This document shows, one piece after another, positions 32,517 to 41,686 of a stretch of DNA of 64,000 nt. A program made the translations under genes and the position numbers. Location of the stretch: positions 372,001-436,000 of the forward strand of contig NZ_NPIA01000001.1 of the NCBI RefSeq assembly GCF_002262935.1, read 5' to 3'. Source of the stretch: Lottiidibacillus patelloidae (GTDB lineage Bacteria > Bacillota > Bacilli > Bacillales > SA5d-4). The notes under the pieces were generated by a model. It saw nothing but the letters and a program-made list of their open reading frames with translations, made no database searches and was not told where the DNA came from. How positions within the stretch are numbered: position 1 is the stretch's first letter; every line of letters begins with the position of its first letter.

Positions 32517-34277
32517 ATGGATACATTTAAAAGGTTAAAAGAGTTTTACTTACCGTATAAAGGTTATTTTATATGGTCAATGATTTCGTTATTATTCGTA
32601 ACGTCAATTACTGTTGTTTACCCAATGATTCTTCAATTTACAATTGATGATGTCGTTGGAAAAGAAAAGTACGATTTAATTCCAATGCTAGCAATCGGGT
32701 TTGTTATCTTGTGGGGAATTAAAGGAGTAGCGACATATTTCCACCAATATTGTGGTGACTTGTTCGGTATCCGCTCCGTTTACGCTCTTCGAAATGCTCT
32801 TTACAAAAAACTACAATACTTACCATTTCGTTATTATGACAATGCAAAAACTGGAGACTTAATGTCACGTTTAACAGCTGACGTTGAAGGGTTCCGCTTC
32901 TTTTTATCATTCGGATTTGCACAACTTTTCCACTTTATTTTATTAGTAGGATTAAGTTTGACAGTTATGTTTTATTATTCAGTACCACTTGCATTAGTTA
33001 CATTAATTGCAATGCCATTTTTAGCTGTTACAGTCTTTCGCTTTGATAAGCGCGTACATCCAGCATTTAAAGGAATACGTAAATCATTTGCTAAGTTAAA
33101 TACGAAGGTGCAAGAAAATATTAGTGGGATGAATACTGTAAAGGCACTTTCAAGAGAAGATTTTGAGATTAATAGTTTCGTAGATAAAAATGGAGATTAT
33201 AAGAACCAGTTTATTACGACATCTAACATTTGGGCAAAGTATTTCCCATTAATGGAGTTAATCGGAAATCTTTGTGTCGTAGCAATTCTTTCTCTTGGTG
33301 GATATCTAGTAATGAATAACGAATTACAGCCAGGGGAATTAGTAGCTTTCTTTAGTCTCGTTTGGTACATTTTAGGACCATTAATGAACTTAGGATTTAT
33401 CATTAATATGTTCTCGCAATCAAAAGCATCAGGTGAGCGCTTAATTGAGGTGCTTGATGCAGATGAGGAAATTGTAGATAACTCAACTGCGGAAGCGGTA
33501 GAAACAATTAAAGGTGATGTTGAGTTTCGTAATGTGTCATTAAAATATATTGACGAAGAAGATGAGGTAGACTTAAAAAATATTTCGTTTAAAGCAAAAC
33601 AAGGGTCTGTCATAGGTTTAATCGGGGCAACTGGATCTGGTAAAACGAGTATCACGCAATTAATGTCTCGTTTTTATGAGCCTACTTCTGGTGAAATTTT
33701 AATCGATGGAAAACCACTAAACAATTATACAATTGAAAGTTTACGTAAGCATATCGGTTTCGTATTACAAGAGTCATTTTTATTCTCGTCTTCGATTAAA
33801 GACAACATTTCTTACGGAAATCCTGACGCAAGTATGGAGGAAATTGTTGCTGCAGCGAAACGTGCACAAGCGCATGACTTTATTTGCGAACTGCCTGAAG
33901 GTTACGAGACTCGTTTAGGTGAACGAGGAATGGGATTGTCAGGTGGTCAAAAGCAGCGAATTGCAATTGCCCGATCTATTTTAATCAATCCTAGCATTCT
34001 AGTTTTAGATGATGCGACTTCTGCGGTTGATATGGAAACGGAAACTCGCATACAAAAAGAATTAAGTGAAGTAATGGAAAATCGTACAACGTTCGTTATT
34101 GCTCATCGTATTTCATCTGTAAAAGATGCTGATGAAATCTTAGTGTTAGAAGATGGAGAGATAGTAGAACGAGGTACACATAAACAGTTAATTACAAATG
34201 AAGGTGGCTATTACCGCCGCATCTATGATATTCAATATAAAGACCGTGCTACTGTATTAGCAGAGCAAACAGTTTAG
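32517..34277 (+). CDS. yfiB: ABC exporter half-transporter, degenerate ATPase site (YfiB-like)
   Basis: ATG 32517 follows AGGGGGTG; the frame opens earlier but without a ribosome site. 586 residues: six transmembrane helices (to ~310) and one ATPase domain with Walker A GATGSGKTS, signature LSGGQKQRI and Walker B ILVLDDATSAVD. The residue after the Walker B Asp is Asp, not the catalytic Glu, so this subunit forms the degenerate site of a heterodimer. N-terminal MDTFKRLKEFYLPYKGYF and YFHQYCGDLFGIRSVY resemble B. subtilis YfiB. It pairs with the next gene, 12 bp downstream. The substrate (drug or lipid) is unknown. Confidence 0.88.
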   Translation: MDTFKRLKEFYLPYKGYFIWSMISLLFVTSITVVYPMILQFTIDDVVGKEKYDLIPMLAIGFVILWGIKGVATYFHQYCGDLFGIRSVYALRNALYKKLQYLPFRYYDNAKTGDLMSRLTADVEGFRFFLSFGFAQLFHFILLVGLSLTVMFYYSVPLALVTLIAMPFLAVTVFRFDKRVHPAFKGIRKSFAKLNTKVQENISGMNTVKALSREDFEINSFVDKNGDYKNQFITTSNIWAKYFPLMELIGNLCVVAILSLGGYLVMNNELQPGELVAFFSLVWYILGPLMNLGFIINMFSQSKASGERLIEVLDADEEIVDNSTAEAVETIKGDVEFRNVSLKYIDEEDEVDLKNISFKAKQGSVIGLIGATGSGKTSITQLMSRFYEPTSGEILIDGKPLNNYTIESLRKHIGFVLQESFLFSSSIKDNISYGNPDASMEEIVAAAKRAQAHDFICELPEGYETRLGERGMGLSGGQKQRIAIARSILINPSILVLDDATSAVDMETETRIQKELSEVMENRTTFVIAHRISSVKDADEILVLEDGEIVERGTHKQLITNEGGYYRRIYDIQYKDRATVLAEQTV

Positions 34278-34289
34278 GTGGTGAGATTG

Positions 34290-36116
34290 ATGAAAAAAGA
34301 AAATAAACAGCGTCGAAGAAGTTCGCGGTTTCATTACTCAGCAGATTTAGTCATTGAGAAGCCATTTAACTGGTCACAATTAACTAGATTATTTTCATAT
34401 ATGAAACCGTATGCGAAAACAATACTTCCATTAGCGATTTTGGCAATGCTAGTGTCTACAGCAGTACGTCTACTAGTACCAATTTTAATCGGGGTTTATG
34501 TCCTTGATAAAGCAATAATTGAAAAGGATACAACATTACTAATTACTTTAGTAGCAACGATATCTGTTCTTTATATATTTAACTGGATTGCTAATACGTA
34601 TCGTATTAAATGGATGAACCAGTTGGGACAGTATGTTATTTATGATTTACGTGCCCATTTATTTAAGCACATTCAGAGACTTTCTCATCGCTTTTTTGAT
34701 CAGCGATCTGCTGGTTCAATCTTAGTACGTATTACGAATGATATTAATTCATTGCAAGATTTGTTTACAAACGGAGTAATAAATATCTTAACGGACTTGT
34801 TAATGTTAATTGGGATTATCGCTATTTTATCGTACCTAAGTCCGCCTTTAACACTAGCAATTATGGTGATTTTACCGATTATGTTCTTTATTTCAACGGG
34901 GCTACGCCGTAAGATTAGACGTTCGTGGCAAAGCGTACGAATTAAACAGGCGAAGTTAAATTCCCACTTAAATGAAAGCATTCAAGGGATTCGTGTAACG
35001 CAATCCTATACACAAGAAAAAGAAAACATGGATTTCTTTGAAGGGTTGAATACAGAAACATATGAAAGTTGGAAAGACGCAACACAAAAGAATGCGATGT
35101 TCCGTCCGTTCGTTGAAATGTCAAATGCTATTGGTACAGCCATTTTAATTTGGTACGGAGCGTCATTAATTCCTATTGAAGGTAACGGAGTAACAATCGG
35201 TGTATTCGTAACTTTTGCTTTCTATTTAGGAATGTTTTGGGAGCCAATTTCAAGGCTCGGGCAAGTATATAACCAACTATTAGTTGGGATGGCCTCATCT
35301 GAACGAATTTTTGAATTTTTAGATGAGAAACCTTCTGTTCCAGAAAAAGAAAATGCAAAAACACTTACAGATGTAAAAGGGCAAATTAACTTCTCAAACG
35401 TAGAGTTTGCGTATGATGAAAAGCGAAAAGCGTTGAACAATATTGATTTAAGCATTGATGCTGGGCAAACAGTTGCTTTAGTAGGCCACACTGGCTCTGG
35501 TAAGACAACAATTGCTAACTTAATTACTCGTTTCTATGACCCTACTAAAGGTACAGTGAAGATTGATGGGCAAGATTTAAGAGATTTAAGTTTAGATAGT
35601 TTGCGTTCACAAATAAGTATCGTGTTGCAAGATACGTTCATTTTCTCAGGAACAATTATGGAAAATATCCGTTATGGTAATCCTAATGCAACGGATGAAC
35701 AAGTGAAAAAGGCTGCTGAAGCAGTTGGCGCACACACGTTTATTTCAAAGCTAAATAAAGGATACGATACGGAAGTTGAAGAGCGCGGGAATATTTTATC
35801 TGTTGGTGAAAGACAGTTATTGTCATTTGCAAGAACGTTGTTAGCAGACCCTAAAATTATTATTTTAGATGAAGCAACAGCAAGTATCGATACAGAAACA
35901 GAAGTTAAAATTCAAGAAGCATTAAAGACATTACTAAATGGTCGTACTGCGATCATTATCGCTCACAGACTTTCAACAATTCGTGAGGCAGATAATATTA
36001 TCGTATTAGATCACGGTAATATTATTGAACAAGGAAATCACGAGCAGTTAATGAACCATCGAGGTGAATACTTCGAGCTTGTAAAAGCACAGTTTAAAGC
36101 AATTGAAGCGAGCTAA
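34290..36116 (+). CDS. yfiC: ABC exporter half-transporter (YfiC-like)
   Basis: The best start is ATG 34290, after GGTGGTGAG (a GTG at 34278 is an alternative), giving 608 residues. A basic N-terminus (KQRRRSSRFHYSADL) precedes six helices and an ATPase domain with Walker A GHTGSGKTT, a non-canonical signature LSVGERQLLS and Walker B IIILDEATASID with the catalytic Glu. Together with the 32517 subunit, which has LSGGQ but lacks the Glu, it forms one competent and one degenerate ATP site, as in BmrCD-type exporters. A terminator follows. Confidence 0.88.
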   Translation: MKKENKQRRRSSRFHYSADLVIEKPFNWSQLTRLFSYMKPYAKTILPLAILAMLVSTAVRLLVPILIGVYVLDKAIIEKDTTLLITLVATISVLYIFNWIANTYRIKWMNQLGQYVIYDLRAHLFKHIQRLSHRFFDQRSAGSILVRITNDINSLQDLFTNGVINILTDLLMLIGIIAILSYLSPPLTLAIMVILPIMFFISTGLRRKIRRSWQSVRIKQAKLNSHLNESIQGIRVTQSYTQEKENMDFFEGLNTETYESWKDATQKNAMFRPFVEMSNAIGTAILIWYGASLIPIEGNGVTIGVFVTFAFYLGMFWEPISRLGQVYNQLLVGMASSERIFEFLDEKPSVPEKENAKTLTDVKGQINFSNVEFAYDEKRKALNNIDLSIDAGQTVALVGHTGSGKTTIANLITRFYDPTKGTVKIDGQDLRDLSLDSLRSQISIVLQDTFIFSGTIMENIRYGNPNATDEQVKKAAEAVGAHTFISKLNKGYDTEVEERGNILSVGERQLLSFARTLLADPKIIILDEATASIDTETEVKIQEALKTLLNGRTAIIIAHRLSTIREADNIIVLDHGNIIEQGNHEQLMNHRGEYFELVKAQFKAIEAS

Positions 36117-36128
36117 TATAGGTAAATT

Positions 36129-36159
36129 GGTTGGAGACAATAGTCTTCAGCCTTTTTTT
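36129..36159 (+). terminator. Terminator of the ABC exporter operon
   Basis: A 10-bp stem GGTTGGAGAC/GTCTTCAGCC with two G-U pairs, then seven T. Confidence 0.8.
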
Positions 36160-36218
36160 GTACTTTCTGAAACGAGACGAATTGTTGCTTCGTCATATAT
36201 ACAAAGGGGGAATGTATC

Positions 36219-36389
36219 GTGTGGTATGTTTTTGCCAGCTGGGTACTCATATTACTGGTAGAAATCCTTTGGTTTTCCAGTGCGTTAGTAGGAAGCTATT
36301 ATAGTGGCGAGCTTGTTTTTATGCCAACAGTCATTGCGGTGACATTAGTAGTTGGAGTGACGGGTTTCAGTTTATATAAGAAAGAGTAG
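36219..36389 (+). CDS. 56-residue two-helix membrane protein
   Basis: GTG 36219 lies eight bases after AAGGGGG. The frame encodes MWYVFASWVLILLVEILWFS, a short polar loop (YYSGEL), a second helix and a basic end, YKKE. The two clean helices and good ribosome site support a real gene. A competing 30-codon frame from ATG 36212 lacks this pattern. No family known. It sits between two terminator-like structures, just before an interspersed repeat. Confidence 0.6.
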   Translation: MWYVFASWVLILLVEILWFSSALVGSYYSGELVFMPTVIAVTLVVGVTGFSLYKKE

Positions 36390-36412
36390 AAATAAGTTTC
36401 ATTTTTCCCTAG

Positions 36413-36693
36413 GAGAGGCTGGGACAAAACCAAAAGAGGCTAACTAAAAGCCGAACATTGAACAAATGAAGCGTAGTCAAAATACGCAGACTCCTACGGG
36501 AAAAGCAACAGCTGAAGACCCCACAGAAAGTTTTACTTTTGAGGAGGCTGAAGCGTTGCCCGTGGAAAGCGAAGTATTTTGACGGAGCATCTTTAAATTC
36601 TTCAGAACACATTAAAAAACGAGGTCATTCAGAATTTAAATCTGAATAGTTCGTTTTACTCATTGATTAATAAACTTTTGACCCAGCCTCTTA
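36413..36693. repeat. Composite structured interspersed repeat
   Basis: Ends carry AGAGGCTGGGACAAAA and TTTTGACCCAGCCTCT, which pair with each other almost fully. Inside, GTCAAAATAC (36476-36485) pairs with GTATTTTGAC (36574-36583). The inner segment contains GCAGACTCCTACGGG, GAAGACCCCACAG and GAGGAGGCTGAAGCG, a string I recognise as a common unannotated repeat in Bacillaceae genomes. No convincing ORF: the minus-strand frame across it is a shadow. Confidence 0.7.
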
Positions 36694-36711
36694 CTATTTT
36701 AAGACTTACCC

Positions 36712-36739
36712 TTGAGTTTTATCGAATTTCCTGTACACT
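36712..36739 (+). promoter_or_regulatory. Candidate promoter of ktrC
   Basis: TTGAGT (36712-36717), 16 bp, TACACT (36734-36739), about 50 bp before the ktrC start. Confidence 0.45.
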
Positions 36740-36790
36740 AACAGTAAGTTAAGACTAAAGTGAAACAGTGTTAGAATTGAGGGATATACG

Positions 36791-37456
36791 ATGAAAAAAG
36801 AATTCGCAGTTATCGGCTTAGGGCGATTTGGAAGTAGTATTTGCCGAGCATTAGTTGAAAAAGGAATGGAAGTTTTAGCAATAGATATTGATGAAGATCG
36901 TGTTAATGCTTTTTCGAATATCGCATCACATGCGGTCATGGCCGATACAACGGATGAGAAGACATTAAAGGAATTAGGAATTCGTAATTTTGATCACGTA
37001 ATCGTTGCAATTGGTGATAATATCCAAGCGAGTATTTTGACTTCACTTATCTTGAAAGAGCTTGGAGTTAAACATATCACAGTAAAAGCACAAAATGATT
37101 ATCATGAAAAGGTGCTAAGTAAGATCGGTGCAGACCGTGTTATTCACCCTGAACGTGATATGGGAAAACGAATTGCCCACCAAATTGTTTCAAATAATGT
37201 CTTAGATGCTCTAGAATTGTCAGACAAGCATAGTGTTATTGAAGTTATTGCTAATAAGCGAATGGATGGTAATACACTAGTTGAATTAGATGTTCGTGCA
37301 AAATACGGATGTAATATTATTGGGATGAAGCGAGGAGAAGAAATCATCGTTTCACCAAAGGCAGATTTTCAAATTCGTGAAGGTGATTTATTAATTGTGA
37401 TTGGTGCTAACAATGACATTGAACGATTCGAGCGCCAATTGTTAGATGATGAATAA
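36791..37456 (+). CDS. ktrC: KtrC, RCK subunit of a potassium uptake system
   Basis: 221 residues: Rossmann RCK_N domain with the nucleotide motif GLGRFGSSI (residues 8-16), the acidic strand end LAIDIDEDR, and an RCK_C domain (~140-221, LLIVIGANNDIERFE). It matches B. subtilis KtrC nearly throughout (NFDHVIVAIGDNIQAS, VKAQNDYHEKVLSKIGAD). KtrC is the cytosolic gating ring that binds ATP/ADP and, in relatives, c-di-AMP, and partners the membrane subunit KtrD or KtrB, not encoded here. It neighbours rnjA as in B. subtilis. Confidence 0.95.
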   Translation: MKKEFAVIGLGRFGSSICRALVEKGMEVLAIDIDEDRVNAFSNIASHAVMADTTDEKTLKELGIRNFDHVIVAIGDNIQASILTSLILKELGVKHITVKAQNDYHEKVLSKIGADRVIHPERDMGKRIAHQIVSNNVLDALELSDKHSVIEVIANKRMDGNTLVELDVRAKYGCNIIGMKRGEEIIVSPKADFQIREGDLLIVIGANNDIERFERQLLDDE

Positions 37457-37468
37457 GCAGCTTAACAT

Positions 37469-37508
37469 AAAAAATAGACCTATCCTAATTGGATAAGGTC
37501 TATTTTTT
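37469..37508. terminator. Bidirectional terminator ktrC/rnjA
   Basis: AAAAATAGACC/GGTCTATTTTT extended by TATCC/GGATA with one bulge. Confidence 0.93.
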
Positions 37509-37518
37509 ATATAACAGA

Positions 37519-39186
37519 TTAAATTTCCATAATGATTGGTAAAATCATCGGACGACGCTTTGTTTTCTCATATAAGAAAGGTCCTAACGTATCAGTGATT
37601 TCATTTTTAATTTCAGCCCATTGCTTCGTTTTTCTTTCCATTACTTTATCTAAGTGCTTGCTAATCAATGATTGTGCCTCATTAATTAAATCGCTTGATT
37701 CACGCATGTAGACAAAGCCACGCGATATTAAGTCAGGGCCAGCTTCAATTTTAAACTCTTTCATATTAATGCTTACAACGACAACAACAAGACCTTCTTC
37801 TGATAATATCTTGCGATCGCGTAAGACGATATTTCCAATGTCACCAATACCATTTCCATCAACATAAACAGAGCTTGAAGGGATTTTACCTGTAAGTCCT
37901 GCTTCATTCTCGCTTAACGAAAGGATGTCACCGTTATCCATAATGAAGCAATTTTCTTCTGGTACACCACAATCAATTGCTAATTTAGAATGCATGCGTT
38001 GCATACGAAATTCACCGTGAATTGGCATGAAGTATTTCGGCTTCATTAGACGTAACATTAATTTTTGTTCTTCTTGGCCACCGTGACCAGAAGTATGAAT
38101 GTTATTTAACGATCCGTGAATAACTTCAGCACCAGCTTTAAATAGCATGTTAATCGTTTTACTAACGCTTACTGTATTACCCGGGATTGGTGAAGATGAA
38201 AATACAACCGTATCGCCAGGAATAATTTGAATTTGACGGTGTGTGCCATTAGCAATACGTGAAAGTGCTGCCATTGGCTCACCTTGACTTCCAGTACATA
38301 AAATTGTTACTTCATTATTTGGCAGACGATTAATTTGGTGCGTGTCGATAAACGTTTCTTTTGGAGCTTTAATATAGCCAAGCTCTAAACCAATTGTTAT
38401 CGCAGACTCCATACTTCTTCCAAACACTGCAACTTTACGATTATGTTGCACTGCTGCTTCAACTACTTGTTGTAAGCGGTGTATGTTTGAAGCAAACGTT
38501 GCGAAAATAAGACGCCCATCTACTGTACGGAAAATATCTTGAATGCTTTGACCGACTTTACGCTCAGACATTGTAAAGTCTGGGATTTCACTATTAGTAC
38601 TGTCAGAAAGTAAGCATAATACGCCTTCTTTTCCGATTTCAGCCATCTTTGTTAAGTTAGCTGGTTCGCCGACAGGTGTGAAATCAAACTTAAAGTCACC
38701 AGTATGAACGATATTTCCGTTCGGTGTTTTAACAACTATTCCATAAGCATCTGGGATACTATGTGTCGTTCGGAAAAACGTAACTGCTGTATGTTGGAAC
38801 TTAATGATATCTTCTTCTTTAATTTCAATAAGTTTTGTAGAACGTAGTAAGCCGTGTTCTTCTAACTTATTTTTGATCAGTCCTAACGCTAACTTACCAC
38901 CGTAAATAGGAACATTTACTTGACGAAGTAAGTAAGGAATTCCACCAATATGATCTTCGTGACCATGAGTGATAAAAAGACCTTTAATTCGTTCTTGATT
39001 TTTTACTAAGTATGAGTAATCTGGGATGACATAGTCGATACCTAGTAATTCGTCTTCAGGAAATTTAATACCAGCATCAATAATGATTATTTCATCTTGG
39101 TATTCCACGGCGTATGTATTTTTACCAATTTCGCCGAGGCCTCCTAAAGCAAATACATTTGTTTTATTGCGAGTTGACTGTTTCAT
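37519..39186 (-). CDS. rnjA: Ribonuclease J1
   Basis: 555 residues, the expected RNase J length. Metallo-beta-lactamase motif [10 protein letters not shown] near residues 73-82, HTGDFKFDF, the beta-CASP motifs ([19 protein letters not shown]), SGHGGQEEQ and [12 protein letters not shown], then the C-terminal domain. It is a 5'-3' exonuclease and endonuclease central to mRNA decay and 16S rRNA maturation. It forms an operon with rpoY, three bases upstream, as in B. subtilis ykqC-ykzG. Confidence 0.96.
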   Translation of the reverse strand: MKQSTRNKTNVFALGGLGEIGKNTYAVEYQDEIIIIDAGIKFPEDELLGIDYVIPDYSYLVKNQERIKGLFITHGHEDHIGGIPYLLRQVNVPIYGGKLALGLIKNKLEEHGLLRSTKLIEIKEEDIIKFQHTAVTFFRTTHSIPDAYGIVVKTPNGNIVHTGDFKFDFTPVGEPANLTKMAEIGKEGVLCLLSDSTNSEIPDFTMSERKVGQSIQDIFRTVDGRLIFATFASNIHRLQQVVEAAVQHNRKVAVFGRSMESAITIGLELGYIKAPKETFIDTHQINRLPNNEVTILCTGSQGEPMAALSRIANGTHRQIQIIPGDTVVFSSSPIPGNTVSVSKTINMLFKAGAEVIHGSLNNIHTSGHGGQEEQKLMLRLMKPKYFMPIHGEFRMQRMHSKLAIDCGVPEENCFIMDNGDILSLSENEAGLTGKIPSSSVYVDGNGIGDIGNIVLRDRKILSEEGLVVVVVSINMKEFKIEAGPDLISRGFVYMRESSDLINEAQSLISKHLDKVMERKTKQWAEIKNEITDTLGPFLYEKTKRRPMILPIIMEI

Positions 39187-39189
39187 AAA

Positions 39190-39399
39190 TTATACATTCT
39201 CCACATTATAGTTTTCGCCCTGTTTCTCATATTCTAAAAATTCCCCAGTTACTTCTAAAATATGTTCAATATTGTATTTGCGGTCCGCTAATTTTTCACG
39301 TACTTCACGAATGGATTCCGCTTCTACATATACGCACTTCGTATGTTCCCTTACTGGTGCTTCCGTTAATGTTTCTTGATAGAGAACTTTAAAAATCAT
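39190..39399 (-). CDS. rpoY: RNA polymerase epsilon subunit RpoY (YkzG)
   Basis: 69 residues: [20 protein letters not shown], then [20 protein letters not shown] and [17 protein letters not shown]. This is the conserved small epsilon subunit of Firmicutes RNA polymerase (formerly omega-1). Its gene directly precedes rnjA across Bacillales, and here the two are three bases apart. A good GGAGAG ribosome site lies upstream of 39399. Together they link the transcription and decay machinery. Confidence 0.95.
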   Translation of the reverse strand: MIFKVLYQETLTEAPVREHTKCVYVEAESIREVREKLADRKYNIEHILEVTGEFLEYEKQGENYNVENV

Positions 39400-39552
39400 G
39401 TTTATATCTCTCCTTAATAGCCGTTTATATGTTTCTAATGTTTTATTATATAAGAAATTGGATTGTTTTTCATGCTTTTTTCTAACTTTTACCTCTTGCT
39501 CTTTATTTTTAGACGTAAATAGGGCATGAAAACATTGAAAGAACTAAGGGAA

Positions 39553-39630
39553 TTACATGTCTGTAGCTGTTTTTTTATTAAGAATATCTCTCCATCTTTT
39601 TAATAGTTTATCTTTCCATTTCTTTACCAT
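39553..39630 (-). CDS. Possible 25-residue basic amphipathic peptide
   Basis: Minus-strand ATG 39630, preceded by CGGAGGTAATT, opens a 25-codon frame beginning MVKKWKDKLLKRWRDILNKK. The ribosome site is strong. The product would be a cationic, Trp-containing amphipathic helix. Known small toxins and membrane-active peptides look like this, but so could a chance frame. Within the 39400-39806 gap nothing else is recognisable. Confidence 0.4.
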   Translation of the reverse strand: MVKKWKDKLLKRWRDILNKKTATDM

Positions 39631-39806
39631 AATTACCTCCGTTATTTTTTCCGCCATATTGTTACCTATAGTATGTGGACATTTAACGCAAAGGTAGACA
39701 GGTAATTTATGGGTAAATAAGTTACTTTCATTGACATAGGATACTATTGATATGATAAGTTTTACTTAAATACGATTATTTAATTCCTAAACTAAAGGAG
39801 AAAACA

Positions 39807-40757
39807 ATGGAGAAAAGACGCATTGGGAATAGTGATATAGATGCTTCTGTCATCGGATTTGGTGCATGGGCTGCAGGTAAAACAGGTTGGGGAAATGTTG
39901 ATGAAAATGAAGTGAAGGATGCAATATTGCGAGCAGTGGATTTAGAAGTTAATTTCTTTGATACTGCACCTGTTTATGGGTATGGAGAGTCTGAAAGAAT
40001 TATTGGAGAAGCTCTGCAAAACGTGCGTGAGCAGGTTTATATTGCAACTAAATGCGGATTATTATGGGATGAGAAAGGTAAAGTTCAAAAGCATAATGGC
40101 AAAGAAAGCATTTTGAAAGAAGTAGATGCTAGCTTAAAACGATTAAATACAGATTACATTGACTTATACCAAGTGCATTGGCCAGACGTCAATACTCCCA
40201 TTTCGGAAACAATGGATGCTTTAAATGAAATATTACATATGAAAAAAGTGAAGTATGTAGGAGTTTCAAATTTTTCTGCAGAGCAAATGGAAGAAGCAAA
40301 AATATACGCTCCTATTATTTCATTACAATCACAATATAGTATTTTAAAAAGGAAAGTAGAAAATGAAGACATCCCTTTTGTCGAACGTGAAGGTATGAGT
40401 CTTATCCCATACAGTCCGTTAGCACAAGGGTTGTTAACTGGTAAGTTTTCAAAAGACTTTATAATTGACGAAAAAGATGTTCGTGCCTTTAATCCACTAT
40501 TTAAAGAAGAAGCTTTTGCGAAAAATTTAGAAATAGTTGAAAAGATGAAACCAATTGCTGAAAAATATGATCGACCATTAAGTCAAGTTGCCGTAAACTG
40601 GTTGCTTTCAAAGAAGGTGGTCTCGTCTGTCATTTGCGGAGCAAGAAATGCGGCGCAAGTCGAAGAGAATACGAATGCAAGTGAGTGGAAATTGGCGAAA
40701 GAAGACGTTGCATTTATTGACAGTCTTTTAGAAAGCCGAAGTGAAGGGGCAAGATGA
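39807..40757 (+). CDS. Aldo/keto reductase (IolS/YhdN type)
   Basis: 316 residues, TIM-barrel AKR. Catalytic tetrad positions are visible: Asp and Tyr in FFDTAPVYGYGESE, Lys in IATKCGL, His in YQVHWPD. The C-terminal NADPH-binding part contains VICGARNAAQVEENT. The N-terminal RRIGNSDIDASVIGFGAWA is typical of IolS/YhdN. It reduces aldehydes or ketones; the natural substrate is unknown. AAAGGAG precedes ATG 39807. It overlaps the next gene (ATGATG), so the two are co-transcribed. Confidence 0.9.
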   Translation: MEKRRIGNSDIDASVIGFGAWAAGKTGWGNVDENEVKDAILRAVDLEVNFFDTAPVYGYGESERIIGEALQNVREQVYIATKCGLLWDEKGKVQKHNGKESILKEVDASLKRLNTDYIDLYQVHWPDVNTPISETMDALNEILHMKKVKYVGVSNFSAEQMEEAKIYAPIISLQSQYSILKRKVENEDIPFVEREGMSLIPYSPLAQGLLTGKFSKDFIIDEKDVRAFNPLFKEEAFAKNLEIVEKMKPIAEKYDRPLSQVAVNWLLSKKVVSSVICGARNAAQVEENTNASEWKLAKEDVAFIDSLLESRSEGAR

Positions 40758-41671
40758 TGAGTAAACAAGTACGCCTTTACACTGCGTTAATAACATTAAG
40801 TCTTATTTGGGGAGTTAGCTTTCTATTTATTAAAGTGTTATTAGATTACACGACCCCGTTCGGTATTGTTTTCTTTCGTTGTCTTTTTGGTGTTGTTACA
40901 TTACTTCTAATTTTGTGGTGGAGTAGAGAAATAGTAAAATTGAAGGAATTACCGATGCGTTCATTAATTATAGTTGGATTTTTGAATGCGGCAATTCCTT
41001 GGGCGTTAATTGCATATAGTGAAATGAAAATTTCCAGTAGTATGGCAGCAGTTTTAAATGCAACGACGCCTATTTGGACGAGTGTGATCGGCGTATTATT
41101 CTTTGCAATACATTTAAAGCTGAAGCAGTGGGTAGGTATTTTAATTGGATTTTTTGGGATTACGATCTTACTTGATTTAGATATAGCAGCACTTGTTTCA
41201 GAAGATTTTGTTGGCGTTGGAACGATGCTGTTGGCAACTGTTTGTTACGGACTATCATCGCAATACACGAAACGTTATTTAAAAGATGTAAGTATCAAAA
41301 TAATTTCATTAATGACGTTATCAGTTGGGGCAGTCATTAGTTTAGTGATGAGTGTTATTTTCGAGCCTATAAATGTTAGTGTGATCATTAATCCTCTCGT
41401 TTTTGGTTCATTTATCGCACTTGGAGTGTTTGGATCTGGCTTTGCCTACTTACTGTTTTATTATTGCATTAAAGAAGGAAGCGCAGAGTTTGCGACACTA
41501 GTAACGTATTTAGTTCCAATTTCCGCTATGATTTGGGGCTTTATTATTTTGGATGAAGCAATTACTCCGAACTTAATTGTAGGGCTATTGTTCATTTTCT
41601 TCGGCGTTTATTTAGCTAGTATGAAGAAAAGGTCTATAATAAGGAAGACGACAAAATCTTATATGACATAA
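40757..41671 (+). CDS. EamA/DMT-family permease
   Basis: About 304 residues with ten hydrophobic helices in two EamA repeats: LIWGVSFLFIKVLLDYTTPF and, later, ASMIWGF-like LVPISAMIWGFIILDE. ATG 40757 (alternatively 40754) overlaps the aldo/keto reductase stop; AAGGGG is upstream. DMT carriers export metabolites, amino acids or drugs; the substrate is unknown. Coupling with the reductase suggests a shared small-molecule task. The ykrA gene follows after 15 bp. Confidence 0.87.
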   Translation: MSKQVRLYTALITLSLIWGVSFLFIKVLLDYTTPFGIVFFRCLFGVVTLLLILWWSREIVKLKELPMRSLIIVGFLNAAIPWALIAYSEMKISSSMAAVLNATTPIWTSVIGVLFFAIHLKLKQWVGILIGFFGITILLDLDIAALVSEDFVGVGTMLLATVCYGLSSQYTKRYLKDVSIKIISLMTLSVGAVISLVMSVIFEPINVSVIINPLVFGSFIALGVFGSGFAYLLFYYCIKEGSAEFATLVTYLVPISAMIWGFIILDEAITPNLIVGLLFIFFGVYLASMKKRSIIRKTTKSYMT

Positions 41672-41686
41672 AAGGATGTTTACAAA

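Noticed and set aside
36409-36612. Minus-strand 67-codon frame
   Set aside because: Lies within the composite repeat; its codons follow the repeat's inverted structure, and no ribosome site is seen.
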